From NCBI GenBank assembly GCA_036346355.1, contig CM070572.1, positions 33,827,944 to 33,891,943 on the forward strand: a stretch of DNA of 64,000 nt. The letters run 5' to 3'. Shown here piece after piece: positions 1 through 10,879 of this stretch. Position 1 is the stretch's first letter. Each line of letters begins with the position of its first letter. The stretch is from Rhipidocladum racemiflorum (lineage: Eukaryota > Streptophyta > Magnoliopsida > Poales > Poaceae). The notes under the pieces were generated by a model. It did not search any database and was not told where the DNA came from. It saw only the letters and a list, made by a program, of their open reading frames with translations. The translations under genes and the position numbers were made by a program.

Positions 1-301
1 CTATATAAGGAAAATTTGACACGGTATCATTGTATCACTTGTCATGTGTACAATTTTTTGCACTTTCTTGCTTGCTTGGAATAATTTCGTAGCCGTAAGA
101 TATAGCCGTGTTTTGTTGGTTTTAAGCGAATAAGAGTTGCGGCGAATTTGAAATTTATAAATTTCATGTTAAGCAAAGTGAAATTTCCTACCATTGTTAA
201 GATAACACCCTATGTACCGAGCGGGGCTACTAAATGACTTCACAGTAAGTAAAAGTTAAATAATCTACGATATAGGTATATACTATCTCTTATGCGGCAT
301 A
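1..301. other. AT-rich non-coding DNA, nothing recognised
   Basis: I see no gene, repeat boundary or RNA structure here. Short open frames carry no recognisable protein motif. Confidence 0.5.
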
Positions 302-563
302 GGCCCCGTTCGTTTACGGGCAGCTTTAGAAAAAAGGCGATTATTTGCGAATGGGAAGATTCCGGATAGCTTCTTTGAGAATCGAAGTGATTTACGTATA
401 GAATCGAATCGTGAAACCTGATTCTCACTGATTCTTGCTGATTCTCGCCGACTCGGTCCGAAACCTAGAAGTTGTAGCCGGCTCGACCCGATTCTCCCAT
501 AATCAGAAGCAGCTTCTCTCATAATCCAGAATCCATAATCCAGAAGCTGTCCCGAAGGGGGCC
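302..563. mobile_element. Possible MITE with G/C-rich inverted ends
   Basis: The left end GGCCCCGTTCG followed by GGGCAGCTT is matched in inverted form on the right by AAGCTGTCCCGAAGGGGGCC. The size (about 262 bp) and GGCCCC ends resemble hAT-type MITEs of grasses. A clean 8-bp target duplication is not visible, only CATA on both sides, so family and exact ends are uncertain. Confidence 0.4.
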
Positions 564-888
564 ATAGAATTCGCGTGAGCCTAGGTCATCCACATCACTT
601 TTTTTTTGCAACCCCCCCCACACACACACACAGTTTCAAAGTCATGAACAGGTTCTTCCACCGATTTTTGTGTAAAAAGGACCATGTGGTTCCGCAAATT
701 CACTGACTTCTTCTAGCCAACCCATTTTAAAAAACCCCTGAGAAAATCAAAATTACGTTGAGGTCCTTCCACCATTTTTTTTTCAAAAAGAATCACCGGA
801 CCAAATTTCGCATGCAGCGGCTTAGCGTATGATCGTATATATCATGAAAGTTATTAACTTAGGAAGGACAAAGTATTAGGTAAATGGA
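564..888. other. Non-coding DNA, nothing recognised
   Basis: It contains a short homopolymer and CA-repeat tract near 601-632 and otherwise unremarkable AT-rich sequence. No coding or repeat structure was supported. Confidence 0.45.
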
Positions 889-889
889 T

Positions 890-1026
890 CCAATAATCAT
901 TTTTCTATGCTTTCCTTATACAAGTTGCACAAATCTTGAAGCAAACGAAGGATAAGTAATCACCATCTACCATCCATTCATAATTTAATATCTATGCAGC
1001 TTAAAAAAAACATAGAATCACCTCTG
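890..1026 (+). mobile_element. Diverged copy of fold-back Mutator-like MITE
   Basis: This stretch matches, in opposite orientation, the well-preserved hairpin MITE at 40776-40918. Both share a core beginning CAAGTTG and running through CTTGAAGCAAACGAAGG, and a right end close to AGCATAGAAGCACCTCTC. The ends here are eroded and no target duplication is left, so this is an older copy. Confidence 0.6.
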
Positions 1027-1350
1027 GTTTATCATTTGCTAGTTTTAGATAGAAGAACCTCAACAATGCACAGGAAATGTACCCATGCCTAGCACTTATA
1101 TTCCTTTATATAAGCTCACTCCCTAATTACAGAGTGTGATCAAGAAAACCATGTTAGTCTGGACTCTAGAGTCTAAACACCGAGCTGTCACAAAATATTT
1201 TCGAGATGTGATGTGTGGGCCTACAAGATACTTTAAAGTTTCAAGTTCAAACTCAAATAGCGCAAAAAAAATAACAACAAGGTTTTACCAATCTACGTAG
1301 CAATAAATATGCTCGGAACCATACTGCAACTCAAACCTCCACTCAGACGG
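1027..1350. other. Non-coding DNA, nothing recognised
   Basis: AT-rich sequence with no supported gene or repeat boundary. Confidence 0.4.
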
Positions 1351-1453
1351 TCAGTTTTAAGCTTTTGGCGCTGGAGTACAGAGAGGGGTTTTTTAATTTC
1401 GCCGAGATTTTAACCTCAGTTTTAGGCTTTTGGCGCTGGAGTGCAGAGAGGGG
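1351..1453. repeat. Two direct copies of a 37-bp sequence
   Basis: The segment at 1351-1387 (containing TTTTGGCGCTGGAG, ending GAGAGGGG) recurs at 1417-1453 with two or three mismatches, a spacing of 66 bp. It is a simple local duplication. Confidence 0.8.
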
Positions 1454-1489
1454 TGTACATGGCCGGTCAATACTTTGAAAATACCATGC

Positions 1490-1625
1490 AAAAGACTTTG
1501 TAGCCAAATAGGATGTGGTTCCAAGAAAAAAAACTCTGGTTTCTATTGTGGTAGGTGAAACCATGGTATTTATACCAAAGCAATTTCTAAATCATGATTT
1601 TGTAATTGAAAAACTTTGCTACGGA
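1490..1625 (+). mobile_element. Diverged fragment of the Tourist-like MITE seen at 25267
   Basis: The order of words here (GTAGCCAAA, GTTCCAAGAAAAA, GAAACCATGGT, CAATTTCTAAA) follows that of the right half of the complete MITE at 25267-25683. The terminal repeat itself is not intact. The family relationship is visible but the copy is old or partial. Confidence 0.55.
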
Positions 1626-2760
1626 ACATAATCTCGGTATTCCGGTCCCCTTGCGGTTTCCTTTTGCTTTGGGTAATCTACACTCTTTTGTTTTCGCTTG
1701 GTTTCCTTTTCTTTTACTTCTGCCCTCGGCAAGCCCTGCGCTGCCCGCGGACGACTGGCGTTCAAAGGTGCTTGCTGGCTTGCTAGCCCTGGGGTTTCGT
1801 GAGGGCCTGCCTGCCTGCCTTTGCCTGCTTTTTCCACTGTGATTTCTCTGAAACGCGCGACGCGACGCGAGGCGAGGCCGAGGGAAAGCATCGTCTGGTG
1901 GGTCAACCAACCCAACCTAGCCAAACACCAACCGAACCGTGAAGAAATAAAGAATGGAGTCCAATGCTTTTCTTCCGCTCGGACGCACTTTGCTTTTTTA
2001 CGAATCTTGTTTCAGCTACGTGGATCTAATTATAAAAATAATTCCCTTTCTCGAAACGCTAGCAAATGATATATATCACCGGCCGCATTTTCATACCACA
2101 ACAGCTTGTTGGAGCTTGGCAGCTCTGCTACCGTGCAGAAGGAGATCGGCAGCAAGAACATGCCGATCGTCACTGAATCGGTAAATATTAGGTAAGTGAT
2201 TTAATTAAGTAAAGCCATTAATTTAGTGATTAATTAATTAAATTGATTACTTAGTGGATTTTGATCGGCACATTTCTGTTGAGGAAGAGGAGCTCGATAA
2301 AAATCTTTCCAAGTCATAACAGCGTGTCAGATAACACATGATACTTGCCATATCATCGACGGCCAAAGAGGGAACTATTTTTTACAATTTTGTTTAGAAG
2401 AGAACTATATTTTCATGAGAGAGTTAGATTTGAAAAAAAAAATGCATCAATTTTCTAGTCCTTTGACAAATTATTTTTGCAAATCTAGCTTCTTTTGAAC
2501 ACAATTGCGAAAAACAGTCTTATCCCCGACCGTAGAAGCTTCAGAAAGTGATAAATATCACCTTCCACGCTCCCTTACCGCAGTAAGCCATTGAAGCTAC
2601 TGCGGTAGTGGAGAGCGGTAGCCCTTTCCACGGTAGGGATGTGACTATATTTACAATTCTATTAAAAAAAGTACCAACTTTGAAAAAAATACACACGGAG
2701 ATAGAAAAGCAATAATTTCCTAACAAAAAAGACCAGAGTGACACGCGGCTGATGGAGCCA
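1626..2760. other. Intergenic DNA with a GC-rich island, no recognised gene
   Basis: A G/C-rich stretch at about 1700-1920 is open in several frames on both strands, but the translations are low-complexity (rich in Arg, Ala, Pro) and match no family I know. An exon-like stretch at 2110-2185 can be read as ELGSSATVQKEIGSKNMP before GTAAAT, but I cannot assign it. Confidence 0.35.
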
Positions 2761-2761
2761 T

Positions 2762-2970
2762 GTAGGGGTGAAAACGGACTGAATATTTTCCACCCGATCT
2801 GAAGCCGATTGCGGTTGTTCCTGAATTCTAGGAGGCATTTGTCTATCCAGTTGGATCCAGGATAGGATCCAAGTACTGAAATCTGAATTCGAATCGGATT
2901 CGAAACAAGCAATATCTGAAAAATCTGGAACAAAATCCGAATATCAAATAATTATTCTAACTGGATATTC
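2762..2970 (+). mobile_element. Left end of an hAT-like element, truncated
   Basis: The terminus TAGGGGTGAAAACGG resembles the TAGGGGTGCAAACGG end of the complete hAT element at 46142-47001. It is followed by similar short motifs (ATCCGA, GGATTCGAA). No matching right terminus was found, and the sequence runs directly into the peroxidase fragment at 2971. Confidence 0.45.
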
Positions 2971-3117
2971 GGCATCGACCCAGGCACCATCTCCTGCGCC
3001 GACATCCTCACGCTCATGGCTTACGACGCCATCTTCCCCGCCAAGGGCCGGTCGCGCTCGGCCGGAGGGACGGCAGGGTGTCCATCACCAACGCGACCAA
3101 GCAGTTACCGCTAACAT
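2971..3117 (+). pseudogene. Class III peroxidase gene fragment
   Basis: Read forward from 2971, the sequence encodes GTISCADILTLMAYDA. This corresponds to the conserved SCADILALAARDAV block of secreted plant class III (heme) peroxidases. After a frame change it continues as RRDGRVSITNATKQLP, corresponding to the usual GRRDG block that follows. About 45 residues of a roughly 330-residue enzyme are present. There is no start, no signal peptide, no distal or proximal histidine region, and the reading frame is broken between the two blocks. It is a dead fragment, left by duplication or element-mediated capture. The neighbouring hAT end suggests the second, which is inference only. Confidence 0.75.
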
Positions 3118-4660
3118 GAACTAAGTCTAAGCCATTTAGCTAGTCTAAAGCATGATCACAAAATAATGTGGCAATTGAAGTAGTCACCGACCCAGTGAAG
3201 ATGAGCCCATTAGGTCGGTTGATCCTGAGTTTGAGTGTCGGGGAAGAGGAAGAAGACGACGATTTTCACAGTGATAGTGTCGGTCTTCGTTAGTCTAGGC
3301 ACAGATCTTTGTTGGTTTCGGTTAATTTGATTGATCGATTGATTGGTTCATGCATATGTGTGAAGTAAATTCAATTTGTAAGCTTCTCGCTTTGGTCATT
3401 TGCCTGAAGCACCGGCTATATGTACATAGAGTGTATGTATTATTTATATATCTTTAATCATTCTCACTTTGTGTATATCGTATATCTGTTTCGTATTTAT
3501 ATTCCGTGTGATTTAGATTTAGGGAGTGTATAGGCATCTCCCGGATGTTTTTGTCTTTATAATATCTAAATTTTGAACCGTAGAATTAAAAATTCAACCG
3601 TTAAATCAAATCATAAGATCGGATGAAATCGATACTCCCGAATCTCAACAATAATTCAATACTTCTAAATTTAAATGATTTCAACAAACAAAAACATTCG
3701 AATAATGTTTATCAAATCCCTTGGATTTATACCCGTATAAACTAGCCCGCCGAAAGAGCAATATCCGTCCGCCGAGCCGATTTCGCGCCTAGAGCCGTGT
3801 GCGCTGATGCCGCTATCCCGTGGGCCTCCTCGTAAACCGCACATGCGTGGGCGTGCCTCCTGCTGCCGCTGCCGCCTACCGCGTTCCGCGGCTTTCCACC
3901 AGCTATTAATATCGAGCAGGAGTACTTCGTATAAGTGTGTACAGGGGGACTTGTCTCTCGTCGTGTCTCCGGCGCCGTCAGAATAAGATGCCGTCCATGC
4001 CAGGGAGGTTGGTGATCGGTAACCATCCATCCATCCATCCACGCGACGCCATCAACTCGCGTGTGGTGAATTCGATTCCTGCAACCGAGGGAACACATGA
4101 AATTGCGGCAGGCTCTCACATGTGTTGATTGATCCTACCTCAAGCGCACACCGAAAGATATACTTATACAAGTTTTGAGATTACGGGGGATACAAACAAA
4201 TCTGCGATGCCACCGCGCACAGATACTTTACCAGCTAGACGCGAAACCATGATGTATTTAGCTGCTTTCAATTTATATTTTGCATCTTCAGCTACCGTGA
4301 TTACACCCTGGGATCGCGGAAATGAGCATGCAGCGGCCGGAGGAGCTGCAACTTGCAAGGCAGTGCAGCTGCTCGGCAGCGCTGCATTATCCTTTATTAT
4401 TATTTTTTTTAAAAAAAGAAGCACAGTAAATTTTCTGTTCTAAACAGAAACAGTGAAAAATATGCCACGGAAATTATTTATGCTAGCTCGAGTGTTATTT
4501 TTATAATCGAATTTTGTTTTTCACAACCAATGAATAGCATGAAAAATAATTCGAAGAGAAATAGAACAGCGTGGCGCGGGAAGTTTTTATTTTATTTTTT
4601 ATTTGTTTATTTTATTTGCTTCACCGGTGTACCAATTAATCAACAGTTTTATAATTAGTC
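3118..4660. other. Intergenic DNA, no recognised gene
   Basis: Mixed-composition sequence with a (CATC)n microsatellite at 4022-4041. Open frames at 3671-4128 on both strands give no recognisable protein and look like chance. Confidence 0.4.
4022..4041. repeat. (CATC)n microsatellite
   Basis: Five consecutive CATC units. Confidence 0.9.
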
Positions 4661-4661
4661 T

Positions 4662-5160
4662 GGTTCAGTGATGTGTATCAAAGTTACGTGATGTTAGTGA
4701 ACATTTAAGAATTTTTTTGGTTCAGTGATGAGTAATAAAAAAGTGGAATTTGAGTAGACAGTTTACTATTTTTTTGTTGACTGATATATTGTAAAATTGT
4801 GGAGTTTGAATCGATAGCATTTGATTTTTTTTTTGTTTAGCAACAAGGTGGAATTTGAATTGATATTTTACTATTTTTTTGTTGACTGATGTACTGAAAA
4901 ATTATGGAGTTTGATTCGATAATTTTTGAATTTTTTCGGTTGAAAGATGTACTGTAAAATTGGGCAATTAGAATATATATTTTTTCAATTTTTTTGGTTC
5001 ACTGATGTACCGATAAATTTGGAAATTTGAAACGACAGTTTTTGAATTTTTTTGGTTCAGTGATGTACTATAAAATCGTGGAATTTAATTGATAGTTGTT
5101 GCTTTTTTTTATTGGGTGTTGTACTACAAAATAGTGGTATTATAATCAAATCGATGTACA
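4662..5160. repeat. Degenerate 57-bp tandem array, about nine units
   Basis: A word close to GGTTCAGTGATGTACTG recurs at 4662, 4719, 4776, 4835, 4881, 4938, 4996, 5054 and 5114, i.e. every 57-60 bp with one shorter step. Each is followed by a version of TAAAATTGTGGAATTTGAAT and a T-rich tract. Units are diverged, so the array is old. It ends shortly before the solo LTR at 5289. Confidence 0.85.
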
Positions 5161-5288
5161 CATGATAAACATAAAGATGCACAATAGGCGTACGAAATGA
5201 GAGAAGATAAATGGCGCATATGGATACGTTGTATTGCATAACATATAAAACAAGTAAACATACATGGCGCATACTGTTCGGTTCGTTG

Positions 5289-8281
5289 TATAACATTCCA
5301 AATTTGGAGTTTTTGAAAATTTTGAAAATCAAAAGGAACCATTTGAAATTTTCTCGAATTAATTTCAACTTGATTTGAATTATTAATTAACCAAAAAGTT
5401 TTATTAAATTTTTTATGTGCATCAAATCTAAGATTTTATTTAATTTTTTATGTGCATCAAATTTTGAGATTTTTTCGAGTTTATTTGCTATTTATTTGAA
5501 TTTCTGTTAATTTGTTTATTCAGAAAATGAATTAAATCTCTAAATTGCCCCTGGGCCAAATCTCCTGCTTGGCCCGGTTTTCCCCCGTGCCTCGGCCCAT
5601 CTTCCTTCGCCCCGCCCCGACCCAACACCGCAGCCGCCAACCCAGCCAGCCCACCCTAGCCGCCAAGAATCCTGGCCGTTGGACAGCATCGTGCGACTGT
5701 GATGCGTCCGCGTCATCGTCCCGCGCGAGCCGTTTGATCGCCGCCCGGTGGACGGGCAAGATTGCGCCACGTCGCCCCGTGCGCCACCGCCTGCAACCCT
5801 AACCCTAACCACCGCAGGATTTCGCGCGCAGCCGCCGCCCTCGGCTTCCGTGCCCCGTACGCGCACGTCGAGGCTATAAAATCCTGTTCTGACCTCGTCT
5901 TGAGGTTTCCCTTGTCGCGCCGCGCACATAGCCACCCTCTGCGCCGCTTGAGCCGCCGTCTTGCGCCCACGCGAGCTCGCCGAAGTTGCGCCACCGCAGC
6001 TGAAGCCTTTCCTGTCGCCGATCTCCTCCTCCGGTGGGTTTCCGCCGTGGCCGTTGGTCTCGTCGGGTTGCCCTCGTCGATCGCAACGTTTCCCCCAAAA
6101 CCTGAGCCGGATCAGTCCCGTTTTTGCGCACGGCCACTTCATCTTCTTCGGTTTCGGGGGGACTGCGTCACCATCTGCTTCGCCGCACCACCGCCGTTCC
6201 CCATTGCCGCAAGCCAGCCGTCTGATCCACATGTGCCCGACCGAGCCGTTGGATGCACTCCATGTGTCACCGCGTGCATTAGCGTCCACCATGTCGCCAC
6301 GCGTCGGCCAGATGGCGATCAGCGCCAACGCCACGCCGATCGCCACCTCACCCTAGCGTCGGCTACCACGTCGGTAAGCGCCTCGGTGCACTCGGTCCAC
6401 GGTGGACCGAGCCACTGACGTGTGGGTCCCGCACGTTAGCCAGCTCCTTTTCCTTTTTCTTAATTTCCAGAAAAGGCCGAAAATCCCAGCCAACCAGAGA
6501 TGGACACGTGTCATTCTCTCTCCCTTTTCTTTTTCCAGCATTTTCAAACTTCCGAGGCCCGTTCTCCCCCGTCCGAACTCCGATTTTAGCGATCCAAATT
6601 TCTAAATTTTTCTAAATTCGAGCTTTACGTTCCAGTACCATTCTTTTTAATTTTTTAATTTTATTTGTATTTGTTTTATTTATTTGTTCTCGTTTCGCGT
6701 GTAGACGACGTCGCCGGAACTCAGGAAAATCAACTGTCAGAGGTAGAACAAGTGGGAGGCAGCGAAGGCAAGTCTTTCTTGATCATGTTGAACCCATGTT
6801 TATGAAATTATTATGTTGTTTTAAATTACGCATGCTTATTTTTGTACCCTGTAGTTTAAATCTCGATATAGGTTTAGTTAAATACCCAGATTTGATATGA
6901 CCCTTTTGACGTTGATAATCGTGAACCTTTGTCACCCTAGATGATATTAGCTACTGTAATTTAGTGATAAATTAATAGTTTAGCATGGGACGGTAGAATT
7001 GCTTAGTCAAGCTTAAACGTTTCGGTATTATGGTGTTGTGGGAATTATTTCAAATCTGATTTACACTCTTTTGCGAAATTGTGGCAATTGGTGTTGCTAC
7101 TGTTATTTGAGTAAAATAAAGTGTAAAAATGTTTGGTTGGTGCGGTATGCACGAGAATGTTTTGGTTAAGTGAATGTTCCGCCCTAGTCAATTAAGGATC
7201 GAAGCATGTGTTACTTTGGACCTAGCGCTATCGTACAACCACAAGTCTAAATGGGTATGACCTGGCTAAGTAATTTGTGCGTCTCACTATTTGACTTCGC
7301 CATTGAGTGGAATGCGGTGCCGGATCGAAGCATGCGCAAGGCGCAAGAGGGGGCTTCTGTACTGGGCTTTCTGACCCTAACAGCGGTGAAACCTTAGCGG
7401 GCGCAGTCAATAGTGAGGTTGTGCATTGTAAAGGCATTGTGATGATCTCTCTGCTGACAAACCAAAGGAAGTGTGTTAATAGCTTGGCAAAAAGGGACGA
7501 TCATGTCTTGTGGGTAAAGATGTACACACTCTGCAGAGTTAAAACTAATCGATTAGCCGTGCCCACGGTCAAGGGCATGCAAGGTACGCTTTCACATTGT
7601 GGATTTTATGGTTTTGTTTTCAAATGAAAATGATGTTTTGGGAATCTGGGAGTGGCTAGAACTCTCGGGTTATGGTTTAGCGGATGGAGCTAGTATGGTG
7701 ATTGGATCTTGTTTAGTTGTCATATCAAATCTAATGTTTATGATTATCATATTTGTCAAATGATGCCTTATGAAATTACTGTTGGTATCTACTGTTCAAT
7801 ATTGCTTTATGCCAAATGAGCCCTATTATGCCTTCCTTTGTTCAGCTTGCATATAGTTAACATGCATTAAGTTTCCAAGACTTGCGAGTACGGTTGTGTA
7901 CTCACCCTTGCAAATTATCTCCTCTTTCCACAGAGGAGTGTGCAGAAGCAGAAGGTGACTACGAGTATTACGCTTGTGTTTTCGATGAAGGAGATCCAAA
8001 ATTCTAGGTTGCGCTCCCCAGTCGATTACCTGTTGGGCATATGGATGGGTTCCCACACTACTACTTATTTTGTTTCCGCTGCTACTTTAATAACTCAAGC
8101 CATGTGGCTACTTTATTTGTAATCGTTGACCATAAGGTCGGTACCTTTTATTTGAGTTTTATATTATTTGGTTCGTGATATGGATGTGTTATCATCACTG
8201 TTTCCATTGTGTGCACTAGCTTGATCCGGGAATAGTGCAGTTATACCCAGAGGGTTCGGATTCAGAAATCCGGTCCCAACA
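5289..8281 (+). mobile_element. Solo LTR (gypsy-like, about 3.0 kb), TSD CGTTG
   Basis: The element starts TATAACATTCC (TG start changed to TA) and ends CGGTCCCAACA. It is flanked by perfect 5-bp copies of CGTTG at 5284-5288 and 8282-8286. It shares several blocks in the same order with the solo LTR at 42419-47216: GTCCGAACTCCGATT, GGCAAGTCT, GCGCAAGAGGGGGCTTCTGT, CAGCGGTGAAACCT and a GAGTAC/GTACTC palindrome (7886-7905). No internal domain, primer-binding site or second LTR is present, so it is the product of LTR-LTR recombination. GC-rich open frames at 5540-6418 are chance frames inside it. The long LTR and the palindrome suggest a chromovirus (Tekay-like) family, which is inference. Confidence 0.8.
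5400..5470. repeat. Short direct duplication in the solo LTR
   Basis: A stretch containing ATTTTTTATGTGCATCAAAT occurs twice about 37 bp apart. Confidence 0.8.
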
Positions 8282-8479
8282 CGTTGCCTATGTTAGCTAT
8301 TGTACTTGTACAGTACAAATGACGACACGGACGAACGATGAACGGGAAGTAAAACTATGATACATGAACGCTTTTTATATTTGTAAAGAAGTCATGCTGC
8401 ATGTTGTAGACCTTACACGGAAGGATCCGTCGGTGCTTTCCCCTTTGATCTAGCGAGGCTGTTGGCCTTGGCTTTCTTC

Positions 8480-8952
8480 TAATTAGGCCCATACATATCG
8501 ATCCAATAATAGTCTTTATGGGCGATCTTCCGCCTTGGCTTTCTCATCCAGATTCTTTTGATGTGCCTGAAACTCTTAGATAGGTTTCGAGTAGTCCACT
8601 TCTTCAGGGTGGAGGGGTGGGAGCTTTGCTTTGTCTTTCATAGTCTTAGGGGAAGGTTTCCACCGGGTGTAGCACTCGAGGGTAACTACGTAGTGCAGGT
8701 ACAATTTGTACTCGAAGTACTCCCTATTGTACTTATCGGGGCCATTGATCCATTGGAAGAAGTAGCAACTATCGTTTTGGTGGTGTCATGCTTGGACGAA
8801 GTTATAAGTATGAAAAACGCATTAAAGAATGTACATGCATGTCATTAACTACATGGTCCACATACCTCTTCGTTGTTGCGTGTATAGTGTGCCCGACCAG
8901 CGGTGTCGGGATGGATGGACTGCATTATCCATGCTGGGGCACCACAATCACA
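8480..8952 (-). pseudogene. GRF-type zinc-finger protein remnant
   Basis: Reading the minus strand from 8952 gives CDCGAPAWIMQSIHPDTAGR and then AHYTR. From 8766 it gives CYFFQWINGPDKYN and then a stretch rich in Lys and Pro. The order CxCG ... TAGRxHY ... C-FFQW is that of the GRF zinc finger, a DNA-binding fold found in topoisomerase III and in many short plant transposon-related proteins. A possible intron lies between the halves (GTATG after 8876), but the frames do not join cleanly and stops occur downstream near 8580 and 8520. It is a decayed copy of a repeat-associated ORF, not a working gene. Confidence 0.45.
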
Positions 8953-9454
8953 GTTTAGGCGGGAAACTCTAGTGGCAATAGGTTGAGCACTCCACTCAAG
9001 CTTCACCGATCGCACCACTTGCGTCTTCGGTGATCACCTAGTGCAACTCAAGCAACTAGGGTCTTCTCAATCCTCATTAGATGCAACTCATGCAATCTAG
9101 GATCATTCTTGAGCTCAAACCCAAATGGGGAAGAAGCAAACCATCCAAACCCTCCCACAAACATACACAAAGCTCAAGAATACTCAAAACACCAGCAACT
9201 ACAAGCCCTTGCCCCCAAGGGGGTCTTATATAGCCTCCTAAGCCAAAACTAGCCGTTAGGGGGAAAACCACGAAAAATCAGGAAAAGCGGCACTATCACA
9301 CTTATAGTGCCGGTAATGCCGGACACACCCCAACGGTCGGCTATGACTATATTCCGGTACTCTGCCAGCAAGCTGTCGGTGAGTAAGCTCAACAACGATG
9401 CAGGCCCCTCACGGGTGGTCTTTGCCGACCTCGAGCAAAAACCAGAACACATCA

Positions 9455-9900
9455 TTCTGTAAAATGACTACCGGCGTTCACAGCCCGGTACTGCCGCACC
9501 TCGGCAATAGCGACCCACCTGGGCGGTAGTGACGCCCTTGAATAGGGCACAAAAACGTCCTTTTGGAAAATGACTACCGGCGTATTACACCCGGTACTGC
9601 CACACCTCTGGCAGTACCGGCCCAACTGGGCGGCAGTGCCGCTCTCAGAAAATCCAAAAAAACTCCTGTCTAAAAAATAGCTACCTCTATTAAAACTCCG
9701 GTACTCCCGCTCCAACGGTAGTACCGCTCTAAACTCAGCGGTAGTGCCGGCCTAAAAAAAACTTCCAAAAAAACTCCTAGTTCTGGAAAACAACTACCGC
9801 TACAGAAATAACGGTAGTACCATAACAGTGGTAGTACCGATGCCCATACGGCGGTACTGCCGACCCTGCGGTACTACCGATATTAACACTGCGGTAGTGC
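9455..9900. repeat. Tandem array of about 105-115-bp units rich in CGGTAGTACCG motifs
   Basis: Unit starts resembling GGAAAATGACTACCGG occur near 9460, 9564, 9670 and 9785. Each unit contains several imperfect palindromes of the type CGGTAGTACCG or CGGCAGTGCCG. Units are well diverged. Confidence 0.7.
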
Positions 9901-10309
9901 CAACAAAACATAGAAAACAGGGTTTTAAACTCAAACATTTTCTCTGAAACTTCAACAACCATTCTTTGAGTCAAATGGTGATCAAACCAAGATCACACTA
10001 AGTTGCAAAACACATTTGCAACACCACTAAATCATGCTAAAAGAATTCCAAACAAACTCCAAACAATTTGCGAAGAACACATTTCGCAAACATCTCAAAG
10101 ATTATATTTGCAAGAACGTATTAAGCAAATAAATCCCGGAGTCTATAAGGTTTATCCTCTTAGCCATGTGATGGTCAAACCACGACCCAAACTGACTTGT
10201 AGAAACCACGGTGCAAGTATCACATGCTTTCAGGACCGAAACCTATAGACCTCCCGTTTATTCGCACAACGAACTTGCCAATAAACAATCAAACCATTTT
10301 ATACCTGAA

Positions 10310-10790
10310 CATTCTCTTTTTGCAACATATGCAAAAGCCTTGCTCTAAGCAAACTCCAAACAAATCAAATCAGAGTGCATGAGCTCTCTAATTGCAATTC
10401 CTGCAATTCTTTAGCTCCATGCAACTATTAAACCAAGCACTTGCTTGAGCTCTTCTCCTTTTGCAACCCATGCAAACATAGCTTCAAGCAATACCAAATA
10501 AACGCAATAAGATTTTGGTTTTAAAGACAAAAACAAAGCATGAATCTTCATCTATTACAACACATGCAAAACATGAACTTCATGCAAAAGCCAACGCATT
10601 AGCTTATCCTATTTGCAACTCATGCAAATCAAAGCTCAATGCGAAAACCCAAAACATAAGCATGCCCTATTTGCAACACATGCCAAATAAAGCTTTATGC
10701 AAAAACCAACCACGAGCTTCTTCTATTCACAACACATACCACATGGTTAGCTCCATGCAAAAACCAAATCAAAAAGATTTGAGCTCGAGT
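10310..10790. repeat. Tandem units of about 58 bp with a TTTGCAACACATGCAAA core
   Basis: The core CAACACATGC (with variants) occurs at 10558, 10616, 10674 and 10730, a spacing of 56-58 bp, with earlier, less regular copies at 10323 and 10464. The core is nearly self-complementary (TTTGCA ... TGCAAA). Confidence 0.7.
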
Positions 10791-10879
10791 GAATACGGGA
10801 TTGAGATCACCAACACATGATGAAGCTCAAAGTAAATACTCAACCCCTCTTAATAGTACGACGCTAAAACTAGACACAA

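Noticed and set aside
1587..1924. Overlapping 101-107-codon minus-strand frames
   Set aside because: Basic low-complexity peptides from a GC-rich patch with no homology that I can recognise.
5795..5810. Telomere-like AACCCTAACCCTAACC
   Set aside because: Only about two and a half units within an LTR; no telomeric array.
5540..6418. Open frames up to 268 codons on both strands in a GC-rich stretch
   Set aside because: They overlap on both strands, have no domain, and lie inside a solo LTR bounded by an exact TSD.
9455..9900. Regular repeats as a possible CRISPR array
   Set aside because: Units are diverged throughout with no conserved repeat and unique spacer pattern, and the DNA is plant nuclear.
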